Shown one piece after another: positions 1 through 10,421 of a stretch of DNA of 64,000 bases. Position numbers and translations under genes: made by a program. A model generated the notes under the pieces. That model was not told the DNA's origin, searched no databases, and saw only the letters and a list, made by a program, of their open reading frames with translations. Location of the stretch: contig CM043959.1 of assembly GCA_014529385.2 (NCBI GenBank), positions 53,081,253 through 53,145,252 of the forward strand, read 5' to 3'. The stretch comes from Adiantum capillus-veneris (lineage: Eukaryota > Streptophyta > Polypodiopsida > Polypodiales > Pteridaceae). How positions within the stretch are numbered: the stretch's first letter is position 1; the number at the start of each line of letters is the position of its first letter.

Positions 1-1395
1 AGGAGAGCAGCAGAGACTAGACTATCCAGAGCCTATGCGGCATTAGGAGGGCTAGAGAGGATGTGTTCGCAGGTTCAGTTTCAAGAACCACGAACAAACT
101 ATGGCTCTTTGATACTTTGGTTGCTTCAACTATGCTTTATGGGGTCCAAGTTTGGGGACCATCTGTGAATCATGACAGTTGGAGGAACATGGAGAGACCC
201 TTGGTATTTATGATATCCCGGATGATTAGATCCAAGGCCTCTGTACCACATGCGATTATTCGAGCGGAGGTAGCCGCCCCTCCTATAGAGATTGAGGCTC
301 TTACTAGATCAGTGTCCTTTATGCACAGTCTATGGGATACACATAGAGGCAGATATACTAGACTGGCTCTTGAGTCCTCTAGACAGTTAGCGATGCAGGG
401 AGATGCATCATGTTGGTATGTACAGATGACCTCATGGTTTCAGAGGCATGGTTTCAGCATGGATAGATTGCCTCCCTTTCAGTATTCCTTGGATGCACCC
501 TCCCTGCCAGTCACACGGACGGAGATCACTAGACTCGTTCGTCAGGATCTTATACAGTTGGACACCAGGAGGACATGGGTAGAGCCGATACAGGAGTTGG
601 GCACGAAGATGGCTTTCTACAAAGAGCACCTTCTCCAACTTTCAGGGGATGGGTTTGTGACTCGTCCGAACTACATGGACACTCATTTATGTCATGGTCT
701 GCGATGTGCTATTGGTCAGATTCGCACATCCTCACACCAGCTGGAGATTGAGACGGGTAGATTCAGAGGGATACCACCAGAGTCTAGGATATGTCAACTA
801 TGCGGTAGAGAGCCAGAGACAGAGCTACACTACATATGCCACTGCACTATGTATTATGAGATACGAGGGCACTTCCATTGCTTATTCAGGGAGGGTTTTG
901 GACCCCTAGATAGAGTCATGAGGTATCAGGACCAGAGATGCCTTGGCTTATATCTACTTGAGCTACACCAACATAGAGACAGTCTGTTGGGGAGACATGG
1001 AGTACGACAGTCATAGAGACAGATCACAGATTTCTTTGGATCGAGGGAGCCAAGAGACCAACCACCAGCACAGGGTTGTACCCGCATTCATACCAGAGGC
1101 ACCCTCATTGACAGGGCGATTGAGCTCGGGAGATCGAGACGACCACGACCAAGACACAGGAGCACACTGCATCGACGGAGACTCCAGCAGAGGATCAGAG
1201 GCATTCTATCACGACACCCAGATTGTCATTGAGGGCCTATTCTACATTTCACATTTCACACTTCATTTCAGTTTTCATTTTTTACTTTCAGTACTTTTTG
1301 TACTTGTACCTCAGACATTGTATTAGATTCACCACTTTGTATCTGATGGTCTCATAGGTCATTTTGGCCTTTTGAAGACGTTAATATATCATTTC

Positions 1396-1398
<3 letters not shown>
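1..1398 (+). pseudogene. LINE ORF2, 3' part (copy L-1), with 3' UTR
   Basis: This is the C-terminal third of a non-LTR retrotransposon polyprotein; the endonuclease and RT lie left of the window. It matches the open copy L-2 from the segment around ERMCSQVQFQEPRTKLWLFD onward and has the same late motifs (MLYGVQVWGPS, RQDLIQLDTRRTWVEP, and a Cys-rich RICQLCGREPETELHYICHC knuckle encoded near 786-845). Coding homology ends at a TGA at 1229-1231, at the same place as in copy L-3. It is broken. One base is missing near 107 compared with L-2, shifting the frame, and a CAG glutamine codon of L-3 (in CGACAGTCACAG) is TAG at 1014-1016. The 3' UTR (1232-1398) ends in the block that also ends L-2 and L-3 (GGTCATTTTGGCCTTTTGAA, then GACGTTAATA). 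Family identity is secure from three copies; the clade is not assigned. Confidence 0.9.

Positions 1399-1460
<62 letters not shown>
1399..1460 (+). repeat. (CT)n tail of LINE L-1
   Basis: About 31 uninterrupted CT units follow the conserved LINE 3' end in place of a poly(A) tail. Copies L-2 and L-3 end the same way. The tract is followed by unrelated DNA that leads into copia remnants. Confidence 0.9.
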
Positions 1461-1464
<4 letters not shown>

Positions 1465-1708
1465 TCCAAAGAGCATGTCACAAATAGAGCCTACTACTTC
1501 GTTTTGATAGATATAAACCAACAAGTACCAATTATAATAAAAAAAGTCATAGTTCATAGAATCAAGTATCAAACCTCTTCTAGGACATCAAAAAGCCTTC
1601 CATTTCAAGGGTGTTTTTCTTAAAATATTCAGTTATCACAGCAATAAACAATTGCCATATGAGCATTTTATACTAAAAGAAGCCATCCAAATTCAAAGAA
1701 TTACCTAG

Positions 1709-3725
1709 TCAATTCATTCCAAAACAAAATGAGAGCCAAGTGAGCTCGGTATCATAGTCTAATTTAGTTATGATTGAATCGTTTGAAAGCAAGGCAACAA
1801 TTACAGAGTTGGCCAGAGCTATAAGACATCGATTGGTGCAAGTCAAAGTCCAGAAACGAGTAGACATATACTCCCCCCCCGGATCTGAACGGAGGGTGCA
1901 CATAGTACATTTAGAGACATTTTCAGCCATAGCCAAAAATTTCTTGAAGCACATAAACACTTTGGACTTAGCTTTAACCGGATACACCCATGCATGCCTG
2001 GAGTAATCATCAATGAAAGTCACGAGAAGTAAAGATAATTGCCCACAGACGGAGTTTGCATGGGTCCACAAACATCACTATGCACAAGCTGCAACCTGCA
2101 TGTAGCCCTAATAATTGAACCATCCTTTGGAAACTTCGAATGTTGCATTTTGTTCAAAATACAACCTTCACAAACATGCTTCACAGGTGCTTAAGTGGCA
2201 GCAAAGAAGGAACCATGTCAATTTTTTGCAAACATAGCAAACTAGCCGAATTTTGATGCCAAAAACATGCATGACAAAGTTTTACATCTAAAAAAGCCTT
2301 TGAATCACAACTGCATTTGCAAAATGCTGTCCACATTTGTCATACAAAGGGAGCCTATACAGCCCACGGCATAAAATGCCAGATGCAACAATTTCATCAC
2401 CAAAACTAAGATCATGAATTATACAACTGTCATCCACAAATTACACAACAAGACCAAATCTAGCAAGTGCAGATACAGACAAAAGGTCCTTTTTTATCCC
2501 AGGTACATAAAGTACATCAACAAGTGTAAAAGAACTACCACTCGCAACATTAAGCACAATCTTTTCAACTCTCTTGATCGGATAAGAGGCATTGTTGGCA
2601 CAAGTAACTGAATTCCCATGATGAGGGACATCCTTGGTAGGTAATGTGCTTTGTAGCACCAATATCAAAGTACCACACATATGAATCTGCAACAACTGAC
2701 ACATATGCATCATGGACAGAAGAATCAAAGTGCACTCGACACTAAATGCCCATTATGCATCTACATCAGCATCACAATCTCCTTTCACAAAAGATTTCAC
2801 AATTGTTGCACTTGTAGTGGAACCAGCCTCTTTCTTTTTAGCATCTTTTGCCTTCAATTTGAGACAATGCTTGATCAAGTGAGCATTAGCTTTACAATAA
2901 TAGCAACACATCTTCTTTTTGCCCCTTTCACCAGAATTCCCAAACGAAGTGCTACCAGCAAAAGCATTAGAAATAGGTGATTTGCCACTTATAGAAAAAC
3001 CATGACAAGTGGCTACATTGTTGTTACCACTTTTTTCTTTGAGAAGCAATAAAGGCATGTTCAACTTCACACTGCTTAGCCCTGTTTTTTCTTGAAAGTG
3101 ACTCTTGCAATAGCAATGTGCATAATGCATTAAACTTGACAACATCAGGATTTCCTTGGGTCATAAGTCTCCAAGTACTAGCAAAAGTCTGGTAAGAATC
3201 TATCAATACATCAAGAATAGTCTGCACAAGGAAACTGTCAGAAATGACTTCAGCTGCAAAAATAAGTTGCTAATTAATATCCATGATACCAACAAGGAAA
3301 GTGTTCATTTCATCTTCCTCATACATAATCTTCGACTCCAGCTCTTTACGCAGCAATGCAATTTTAGCCTCATTGCGACTTGCATAAAGACAAGCTAGAA
3401 TATCCCAAGCCCGTTTTGCACATTTAACTCAACGACTGTGAAGAGTAATAGTGTGCTTCATAGATAACGCAATCAATGCATGAGCCTACACATCTCTAAT
3501 ATCCCAATGAACCTGCTCAACCGTAGACAAAACAGCTATAGCAGGAGCAACCTTGCCACCAAAACCTACAACATCCTCAACATCACTTGTATTCTTAGAA
3601 CTAGGACGTACATCAATGCCCAGCACAACATTCTAAACGCCCTTTGACACAAGAACATGTTGCATCTCGTAAGCCCACATTGGATAATTGTTCCCATCTA
3701 ATTTATCCTCAGCAGCAAAATCTTT
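1709..3725 (-). pseudogene. Ty1/copia gag-protease-integrase remnant
   Basis: Read on the minus strand this is a decayed Ty1/copia polyprotein in the usual order. The gag N-terminus has KLDGNNYPMWAYEMQHVLV (about 3725-3665), typical of copia gag. A CCHC zinc knuckle, CYYCKANAHLIKHC (spacing CX2CX4HX4C), lies near 2880-2920. The protease/pre-integrase linker has LVDVLYVPGIKKDLLSVSAL (about 2530-2460). The integrase core start has FIDDYSRHAWVYPVKAKSK and LRSDPGGEYMS (about 2040-1880). Several stops and frameshifts interrupt it, and nothing after the integrase (RT, RNase H) is recognisable; 1461-1708 shows no motif. It belongs to the LTR and primer site at 4010-4242. It is a dead element, 3'-truncated before or by the neighbouring LINE insertion. 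Confidence 0.85.
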
Positions 3726-4009
3726 AACACATCTGTGTTGTTGTCAGTCGTGATGAGTGCCTACACTTGATGTGAAAACTTCCTGAAAAGATGAGAAATG
3801 AAGCGAGACATGAAGCGAGACCAACATGTGCTATATAGCACAACCCAAGAAGAGTGTAAGGCACATGTTATGCAAAAAATGACACTGATAGAAATTCTGC
3901 ACAAAAAGACGAAACTACATGTGCAGGCGCTCATCAAATCTCACCAAAATCTGAGAAAGTGAACAGGCGTATGCTGGCGATGTTGGCGACTAAGATCGGG
4001 AGGACGCAA

Positions 4010-4024
4010 CCTACTCTGATACCA
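4010..4024 (-). other. copia primer-binding site (initiator Met-tRNA type)
   Basis: On the minus strand TGGTATCAGAGTAGG follows the LTR after two bases. This matches the 3' end of plant initiator methionine tRNA, the usual primer for plant LTR retrotransposons. Confidence 0.8.
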
Positions 4025-4026
4025 AT

Positions 4027-4242
4027 TGTTGAAAATAGGGTTGTAAGGAAACGCACACAGCTTGGAGAAGACGAAGAAGCTCAAGACACACAACAAAGAG
4101 TAGCTTTACGTAGTGTGCAATGGAAAGATGAGTTAGCCCTAGAGCACTGGACGTATATACAATGCACGGGAAAAAAACCTCCTAGTGAGGCGGCGGTCCT
4201 AAGTGTGTTCACACACAGCACTACCACATATGTATGGTAACA
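4027..4242 (-). mobile_element. copia 5' LTR (216 bp)
   Basis: The LTR has TG...CA ends on the minus strand (TGTTACCATACATATG ... CCCTATTTTCAACA) and is followed by the primer-binding site. Its size is normal for a compact copia LTR. The partner LTR is missing. The flanking five bases at the high-coordinate side are GTGAT; no matching duplication can be checked because the other end is lost. Confidence 0.75.
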
Positions 4243-6774
4243 GTGATGCTAGCATCATAAAATTAGTGTCAGCAAGAAACCAAAGTATAATAGCATCAAA
4301 GTAGTACCAATTATTTCATTGTTTACAAGATTCAAAAATCAGTACAACCAGTAATCCAAACTAAGAAGAGGCCTCAAGCTAACAGGACTTTTAGAGCAAT
4401 GCACAACAAGATTTTTAGAATTAATGCCTAGTCCCCAACCAGTTAACCAGAGATCCTCAATATGCTTCAAAACAGAGCCAGACCATACAACCAGTAGCCA
4501 GCCAGCCAGTAAAATAATCAACAGAAATAAGATCAGTTAAGAGCCAAAGGACAACGCACCATCATAAATAGAGATCACTTGTCTGAGTCCCATCACCAAA
4601 ATCTCAAAACAATCACGGTGCCAAGACATTAGCAAGAGCAACAAACACGTCAGTAAATCAATACCAGTAGAAAAAACACTTTTCAGAGCCCGCTAGTGAG
4701 ATCAAAGGAAAGCAAGAATTAGTAAAGGTACCAAAAACCAGGAGAAAAATTCTTCCAATCAAAGGCTCAAATGTAGGCTAGAAGGATGTAATCTCAGAAT
4801 ATAGTAAAGAAACCAGGATGCACCTAAAAATAGGACATCCAACCAGATGCAAGAAATTCAAACCTTAGGAAGGCTGCATACCATATGTAGAAGAGACTGC
4901 ATGTAACAGAAAGTGCAGTGTTAGGTAGTAAGACATGTTCAAAGCCAAAAATTCCAGCTTAATGAAGATTGATTACTCTATGCAGCTTATGTAAAGCAAC
5001 AAATTCAAAAGCACAGGATGACACAAGGTAGCATGTAGCCAAGTTGCACCAAAAACCAAGAAAAACGGCAAATTTCCGCTCATATTTCAAGTGAGAAAGG
5101 ACAAAATGTAGAATTTGTTTCAAAGGGATCCTAAGCAAGACTGATCATAATTATTAACCCCATCAGGTGCAGTTACATAGTCCCAACTAGGAAGAGAAAA
5201 AACCATATCAGTGAAAAGATCTCGACCAGATGGTGAAAGTTAGTATGACGCCTCCTAAAAGGTAGAACAAGCCAGTTATCACAACTACCGCATGCTGTTT
5301 AGAAAGACGATAAAGGTAATCCAGAGCAAGAGACAAATCATATCTAGTAGCAAAAAAAGAAGCAGAGATTATCCATATATAATTAAGTCGTGTATCCTGT
5401 CATGGCTAGATTTATTCCACTATGGCATAAGAACAACCCATATACAATGCATTTTTTGAAACCCATTACCACTGTCCATAGCTGAGTGTCAAAAGAAATA
5501 TTCAAGCCCAAGAGAACAGCACTCACAAAAGCCCAATCATGTAATCATTGATGCCAACATCATGCTCCTTCCTTACCGCATCAGTCGAAACTTTCCTTTT
5601 CTATAGGTAGATATTAGAATAGGACCAGCATGAGTCCTTCATGAGAAGGGAACATTGCCCTGCTCAGTTGAAACCCTATATTTCAAGCTAAAGCAACCCA
5701 ACAATCTCATGCTATTTACATTCTACAACAGCACATAATAGCATTAAAGTATTTCCAGAGAAAATTTTTAAACAAAACAAGGGAATAACCATTGAATTAA
5801 TAATAAACCTATGAGGAAGAGCCTTCCATAATTTTTTTGTCAATCGAGGCGGAGTATAGATCACAACTTCCACAAGCATACCACTTTTCCTCTCACACTC
5901 ACACTCTCTTTGCAGACAGCAATTAATAGTTCACAAGGCTAAGACAAATCCTTCACCTTTAGAGAGGAAAGCGTCTGCAAGCCAAGACACATCCAACTTC
6001 TCAAGCAAATCAGCCAAGCATTGAAAGAAATTCCTTCCAATCAATTAGGTACCTGCAAGGACAAGGAGTTCCCCTTGATAGGAAAAGACGAAGGTGGATA
6101 GCTGTAATACACATAATTCCACAGCAGCCAGTAGATGGAAGGCAAAAAAATCATGCATAATCATCTTCAACTTGATCAAGGTGATATAGAAAAGGTAAGA
6201 ATACCTTCTACTCTCTTGGGCAGAGGGAAGGAGAGATGATTCTCAAAGAAAGTTAAGCCATTAAAGTCATGGCAATACGAGCCTATCGGCAAGTCACAAG
6301 GAGAGAGTAAAGCCGCAGACAGGGGAATATTTCAAGAAGACAAGCAAGTGTCCATTGAATTCAGCTACAACGTCAAAGTTAGTAGAGCCAACAACGTAAA
6401 GGCAATCCGTGCAATAGGTATCAAACAATTAGGATAAAGTTTATGAGCACATGTAGGTGCAAAGGTGAGCCTTTAGCAAATAATAAAGAATCCATTCGTA
6501 GAGTGGTTAATCAAATTACTAGAGATTAAATAGCACCAAGGCCCCTCTTTTAGTAAACACACCAACAGATAGGTCGGAGTAGGGCAAAGCATCCAACTGA
6601 GAGACATCAACATTTTAGGTTGTGAGCATTGGTGAGCATCTACCAAGCGAAGGTTAATCAGTACAAATCCAAGCATGGGCTCCTCCATATCAAGAGGAAA
6701 TGCCACTCAAAAGAAATATAAAGATTTCCCAAGGAGAAAATCCTACATAAGAAGTAATCACTAGTAGAGTGACC

Positions 6775-6800
6775 ATGTGTGTGTGTGTGCGCGCGCGCGC
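6775..6800. repeat. (TG)n(CG)n compound microsatellite
   Basis: Alternating purine-pyrimidine tract: about seven TG units followed directly by about six CG/GC units. Confidence 0.9.
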
Positions 6801-6804
6801 ATTT

Positions 6805-6989
6805 GCAACCCCAAAACATACAGTACATGCATCGATCTTGCTCTAAACATTCTATCAAAAACCTTTGTGGAAATAAACAATCCCATAAAGTGTCAAATGC
6901 CCTCGATAATCTCATTTGTAACACCCAAAACATATAATACAGGCATCAATCTTGCTCTAAACATTGTATCACAACCTTTGTGGAAATCC
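6805..6989. repeat. two-copy tandem duplication (~70 bp units)
   Basis: The units at about 6805-6876 and 6920-6989 share CCAAAACATA, ATC[GA]ATCTTGCTCTAAACATT and CCTTTGTGGAAAT in the same order. They are separated by about 43 bp and differ at several positions, so the duplication is not recent. Confidence 0.8.
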
Positions 6990-7308
6990 ACATGATAGCA
7001 ATGAATTCAAAGTCCATCTTTGTCAATGATAGTTCCGAGTGTAAATATATGATCAAACGGAAGTGGTTTTGGCGTGCCGCGCAAGGAGGGGAGGAAGGGG
7101 TGGGGGGGGGGGGGGAATTCATTTAGACAAAGAGGGCTTGTGGAGAATCAAAACATCACACTCTTGGAACAACGTTCAAAATCTTCATGAGATGACCACC
7201 AAAATTTGGCGTGCGTCATGTCGTTCCCACTTCTGATCAAGTCCGCCAAAAGCTAGACTTGTTCAAACACAATTACCTCCATCCGCATGCACAACCGGGG
7301 GGTTTGTT

Positions 7309-7314
7309 TTTATT
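7309..7314 (-). terminator. candidate polyadenylation signal of the ANTH gene
   Basis: On the minus strand an AATAAA hexamer lies about 370 nt after the stop codon at 7681. The spacing suits a plant 3' UTR, but the call rests on the hexamer alone. The short frames between it and the gene look like untranslated sequence. Confidence 0.35.
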
Positions 7315-7680
7315 TACAGGTCTTGAAATGTAAGAGTACGCCATATGTGAACTTGTAGCAGAACTTGGTTCTTTGATGCTTGCAAAAGCAGTCCATGTAG
7401 CATAACTCCATTGACAATAAACAATAAGTACAAACACACTGGGTTGCCAAAGTGGCAATTTTCTCCTCTGAAGAATAGACAAGACTCTGCAACACCTGAT
7501 ATTTGGCCTCTGAATTTTGCGGTGATTGCATTGTCAAGCTAGCACATGACAATAAGGTAGCTACATCTGGTCTCTCTTCAAGATGTCGACGTTTCAAGAA
7601 AAAGCAAAGTTTTCTATCGACAAACTCTTGTAGAAGCACTTGTAGCAACAAACTTTACTCTGAGATTGCTAAGAAAGCCC

Positions 7681-8760
7681 CTAATTGAAATCGAACTCGG
7701 AAAAAGAAAAGCCCTTTCTTGTGTCTCTAATACCAAGGTTTGAGATGGCTATCCTCTCCCAACGCGCAGATTTCCACATTTGCGAATGGCCCTGCTCAAG
7801 ATATGTGTGCTGTGGCGATGCAGACAAGTTGTGAAGAGAGGCATGTCGAAGGGTTTCCTTGAGCTTCTGAAGCTCAAAATAGGTGTAGACAATGTGCCCA
7901 GAAGCCCCGTCATTGCATATGCTCTCCCCTGTTTCGAACAACTGCAACAAGGACATCGAGTCTTCTGACAACCTCTCACAAACATCCAGCAATGCCAGAG
8001 CCTCCGGTCGCACCAGCGTTGAAATCCTTTCAGTGACTTCTTCAAACTGTGACTTTAACTCCCTATAAGCCTTCCCGGTGGTCTTAGTGATGAGGCCAAT
8101 AGCCTTTTTCACTAAAACATGTTCCATAACAAAATCCTCTGCTTCCCACCCTGCTCCTTCATGTAGAAGCTCTTCAAGGTTGATCATCTCTTTCACCAGC
8201 TGTGAGCTTGCTAACGACATGAGCCTCTCTCTATGCAAGGATTTGTCCTCTTTTTTTAAGTCAAGGAACGTCCCCATGCTCCTTGAAGTTTGAATCCACT
8301 GCTCTATAAATCTAGCATACCACCGAACCCAAGCTGAGGTTGCCCACGTGAAAGCCGAGCTTGTGTCTCTAAACTTTGACAGATTCAAATAGTTGTGACC
8401 ACCAGTAGAAGGATGGATGCTGAGCTGATCCTGGAACATGAAGCCGCCTTCATGTAAGCATTTGTGAATTAAAAGCAAGCACTTTAGTGCAACAATCCAG
8501 CTATGTGTTTTGTTGAGTCTGTCCATTATGAAGCGAATGCAATGAGAGACACGCATCCTTGAACCACCCCCCACCTCTAGAACAGCTTTAACCGTTTCTT
8601 CTTCCACAATGTGCTCTTCATGCCCTGTTGCACGCAACACTGCGAGGTCTATTTGAGAGAACTGGCCTGCTTTTGCCATTGCCCTCCCTAGAGATACTTG
8701 ATCTTTCATGAGGCCCATGAATTCCTGCAGCTTTATACGCTTCTTAATCCATCCTGCCAT
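7681..8760 (-). CDS. ANTH-domain clathrin assembly (AP180/PICALM-like) protein
   Basis: This intronless frame of 359 residues is the one clear host gene. ANTH proteins bind PtdIns(4,5)P2 on the plasma membrane and recruit clathrin and cargo during endocytosis. Family blocks are in order: LAVLRATGHEEHIVEEE (about 39-55), HSWIVALKCLLLIHKCLHEGG (split here as residues 86-105), LNLSKFRD (125-132) and WVRWYARFIEQW (144-155), followed by the helical second half of the domain. The start is supported by an in-frame TAA codon immediately upstream of the ATG. The protein lacks the long C-terminal tail with NPF/DLF-type clathrin and AP-2 motifs found in ~550-700-residue relatives, so it fits the short plant ANTH subgroup. 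It ends in a Phe-rich FSFSEFDFN. No disabling mutation is visible. Transposons lie on both sides at some distance. Confidence 0.9.
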   Translation of the reverse strand: MAGWIKKRIKLQEFMGLMKDQVSLGRAMAKAGQFSQIDLAVLRATGHEEHIVEEETVKAVLEVGGGSRMRVSHCIRFIMDRLNKTHSWIVALKCLLLIHKCLHEGGFMFQDQLSIHPSTGGHNYLNLSKFRDTSSAFTWATSAWVRWYARFIEQWIQTSRSMGTFLDLKKEDKSLHRERLMSLASSQLVKEMINLEELLHEGAGWEAEDFVMEHVLVKKAIGLITKTTGKAYRELKSQFEEVTERISTLVRPEALALLDVCERLSEDSMSLLQLFETGESICNDGASGHIVYTYFELQKLKETLRHASLHNLSASPQHTYLEQGHSQMWKSARWERIAISNLGIRDTRKGFSFSEFDFN

Positions 8761-9540
8761 TTACGAATAGAACAGGACCAGAAAAACCACTGCTGCACTA
8801 TTTTGCTGCATCAAGTACTTGCAAAACTTCCCTGGAATGTGTCACAGCATGAAACAACTTGTCAACAGAGACATACCTCACACTCAAAGATATTTTCTTA
8901 GTGTTCGGAAAAATCCACCAAACGAATACTACCCGAGCCTCAAAACAAGAATAAGAAGCATGAATGGATACTAAAGTAAAAGCTATATTGCTTTTAACAA
9001 ACAGCATACACATGCAGCCAACTGTAGGGGTTTACATTAAATGTAAACCCTCAATATCACATGCATTTCTGAAACGAACTTTTCATGGATCAAATGTTTC
9101 TTTTTCCTGATCCATTTTCAGAGCTCTTTACTCCATTCTGTATATGGCATCCTATTGATGTCATGTGAACCATAAAATGTCCTCATGTTGAACACGTGCA
9201 GAGACATATGGACCCCCTAGATAGCCCTCACACTACAGCCATTACCATGCCTGCACAGAATGATCATTGTATTGGATAAAGCATCAGCACATACTCACTA
9301 ACCAGCACCTCAAGCAGACCTAAGGAGTCTGAAACCAGAAATTTGGCACGCAGAGAACGTTGAGAAATGCGCATCACCAAAATTACAACTCAAAATTTAG
9401 CAATAATTGGAACGATTGAAATAGTACTACAGAGTTCTAGGTGATAGAAATCACTTTGAAGGCACCCCTTCCCCTCTCGCTTTCACACATTGTCAAGGGA
9501 CGCCCCAGTAAGAGAGCTCTCCCAGCATTTTTGCTACCAG
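8761..9540. promoter_or_regulatory. upstream region of the ANTH gene; no clear element
   Basis: This region precedes the ANTH gene on the minus strand and presumably holds its 5' UTR and promoter. I see no convincing TATA box at a fixed distance, no second gene and no transposon end. The label comes from position only. Confidence 0.3.
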
Positions 9541-9748
9541 TAGCCCCCATTCATCCCTAACGTTTTTCAATTGCAGGTCGCCCTCCCTCTGCAGCCCTCT
9601 ACGGCCCTAAACCTGGCGTTTTTTGGCGGTCATTGTCCTCTTCCATCTGGCGCCTCATCCTTTGCCAAGGAGTCAAGCTCCTGCTGCCCATCATCTGCCT
9701 AATCTATCTCTCTATCATGGGTTTGGACCTCTCTCTCTCTCTGTTCTT

Positions 9749-9965
9749 AGGGTTTCGTCATTGTTTTTTGCTGTTATTAAAGGTTTCAGAACTGTTTTTT
9801 GCTGTTTTTTAGGGTTTCGCCATTGTTTTTTGCTGGTTTTTTTTAAGGTTTCAAATTTGTTTTTTGTTGTTGTTTAAGGTTTCGTCGCTGATTTTTTCTG
9901 TTTTTTAGGGTTTCACAAGCATTTCTTGCTGGGTTTTAGGGTTTCTTGTGTTTTGTTGTTGTTTT

Positions 9966-9966
<1 letters not shown>
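9749..9966 (+). repeat. seven 31-bp tandem repeats with AGGGTTTC core
   Basis: The core A[AG]GGTTTC recurs at 9749, 9780, 9811, 9845, 9876, 9907 and 9938, a spacing of 31 bp except one of 34. Units continue with T-rich sequence such as ATTGTTTTTTGCTG. The core resembles the plant telo-box (AAACCCTA in reverse) and telomere repeat TTTAGGG. The array stops at the (CT)n tract that precedes LINE L-2. Confidence 0.9.

Positions 9967-10023
<57 letters not shown>
9967..10023 (+). repeat. (CT)n tract upstream of LINE L-2
   Basis: About 28 CT units, followed after about 45 bp (which contains a second short CTCTCTCT run) by the truncated ORF1 of LINE L-2. It may be the surviving half of a (CT)n target site or the tail of an earlier LINE copy that has been lost. 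Confidence 0.85.
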
Positions 10024-10027
<4 letters not shown>

Positions 10028-10067
10028 ACACAGTTGTTTTGAGGATTTGAAGTTATTCTCTCTCTCT

Positions 10068-10418
10068 AGAGTGGCCTCTGTAGATGAAGAGGTGAGGGAA
10101 CTCCTACAAAGCATGGGCATCACAAAGCCTACTCACACAAGTGCATGGAGAGTGGGCAAGAAAGGAGTCGATGAGAAGGGAAACGTAAAGGATAGGGCAC
10201 TTATTCTCCGCTTCCCGAATATAGAAATAAGGAAAGAATTTCTAAAGAAGAGGCCAACTCTTAAGAAAACCGGTATTTTCCTGGGAGATGACCTTACATT
10301 GGCACAAGTGGCACACATGCAAGAGTTGATGCCAGAGATCAGGGCAGCAAGAGAAAAAGGGAAAATCGCCTTTTATAGAGGAGGGAAAGTAGTGGTTCTG
10401 GAAAAGCGCTCATCATGA
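10068..10418 (+). pseudogene. LINE ORF1, C-terminal fragment (copy L-2)
   Basis: Homology to the full ORF1 of copy L-3 starts near 10068-10080, within DEEVRELLQSMGITKPTHT, so roughly the first 275 residues (the coiled coil) are missing. What remains is the RRM-like part with ALILRFPN and the C-terminal part GIFLGDDLTLAQVAHMQELM ... GKIAFYRGGKVVVLEKRSS. This is an ORF1p-like RNA-binding region; by analogy with L1 it would coat LINE RNA, which is inference. An upstream ATG at 9948 would give a protein with a Ser-Leu repeat translated from (CT)n, which I regard as accidental. Truncation at the 5' end is typical of target-primed reverse transcription. ORF1 ends at the TGA at 10416-10418, in the same frame as ORF2. 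Confidence 0.85.
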
Positions 10419-10421
10419 CGG
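10416..10421 (+). promoter_or_regulatory. in-frame UGA-CGG between LINE ORF1 and ORF2 (L-2)
   Basis: The ORF1 stop is UGA followed by CGG, and the same frame stays open through all of ORF2. No ATG occurs in that frame before 10566, which lies downstream of the endonuclease motif TWNCNG. UGA-CGG is a known leaky-stop context in some plant viral RNAs. Use as a readthrough signal here is inference; reinitiation is the alternative. Confidence 0.45.

Larger units (their letters stand above)
4243..7300. other. no recognisable gene; A/T-rich unique-looking DNA
   Basis: No reading frame here exceeds about 95 codons and none shows a motif I recognise on either strand. I see a short dinucleotide repeat (6775-6800), a two-copy tandem duplication (6805-6989) and a run of 14 G (7102-7115). 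The stretch could be old decayed transposon or plain intergenic DNA. Confidence 0.6.

Noticed and set aside
4339..6995. Frames of 60-93 codons in the 4243-7300 stretch
   Set aside because: No motif, no conservation clue, and frame lengths expected by chance in such DNA.
7310..7651. 113-codon minus frame as a further exon of the ANTH gene
   Set aside because: The ANTH frame ends in its own stop at 7681 and no splice signals or domain continuation are visible; treated as 3' UTR.
9948..10067. Start of a long frame with a Ser-Leu repeat, joined to LINE ORF1
   Set aside because: The repeat is translation of (CT)n and of T-rich array DNA; homology to ORF1 starts only near 10068.
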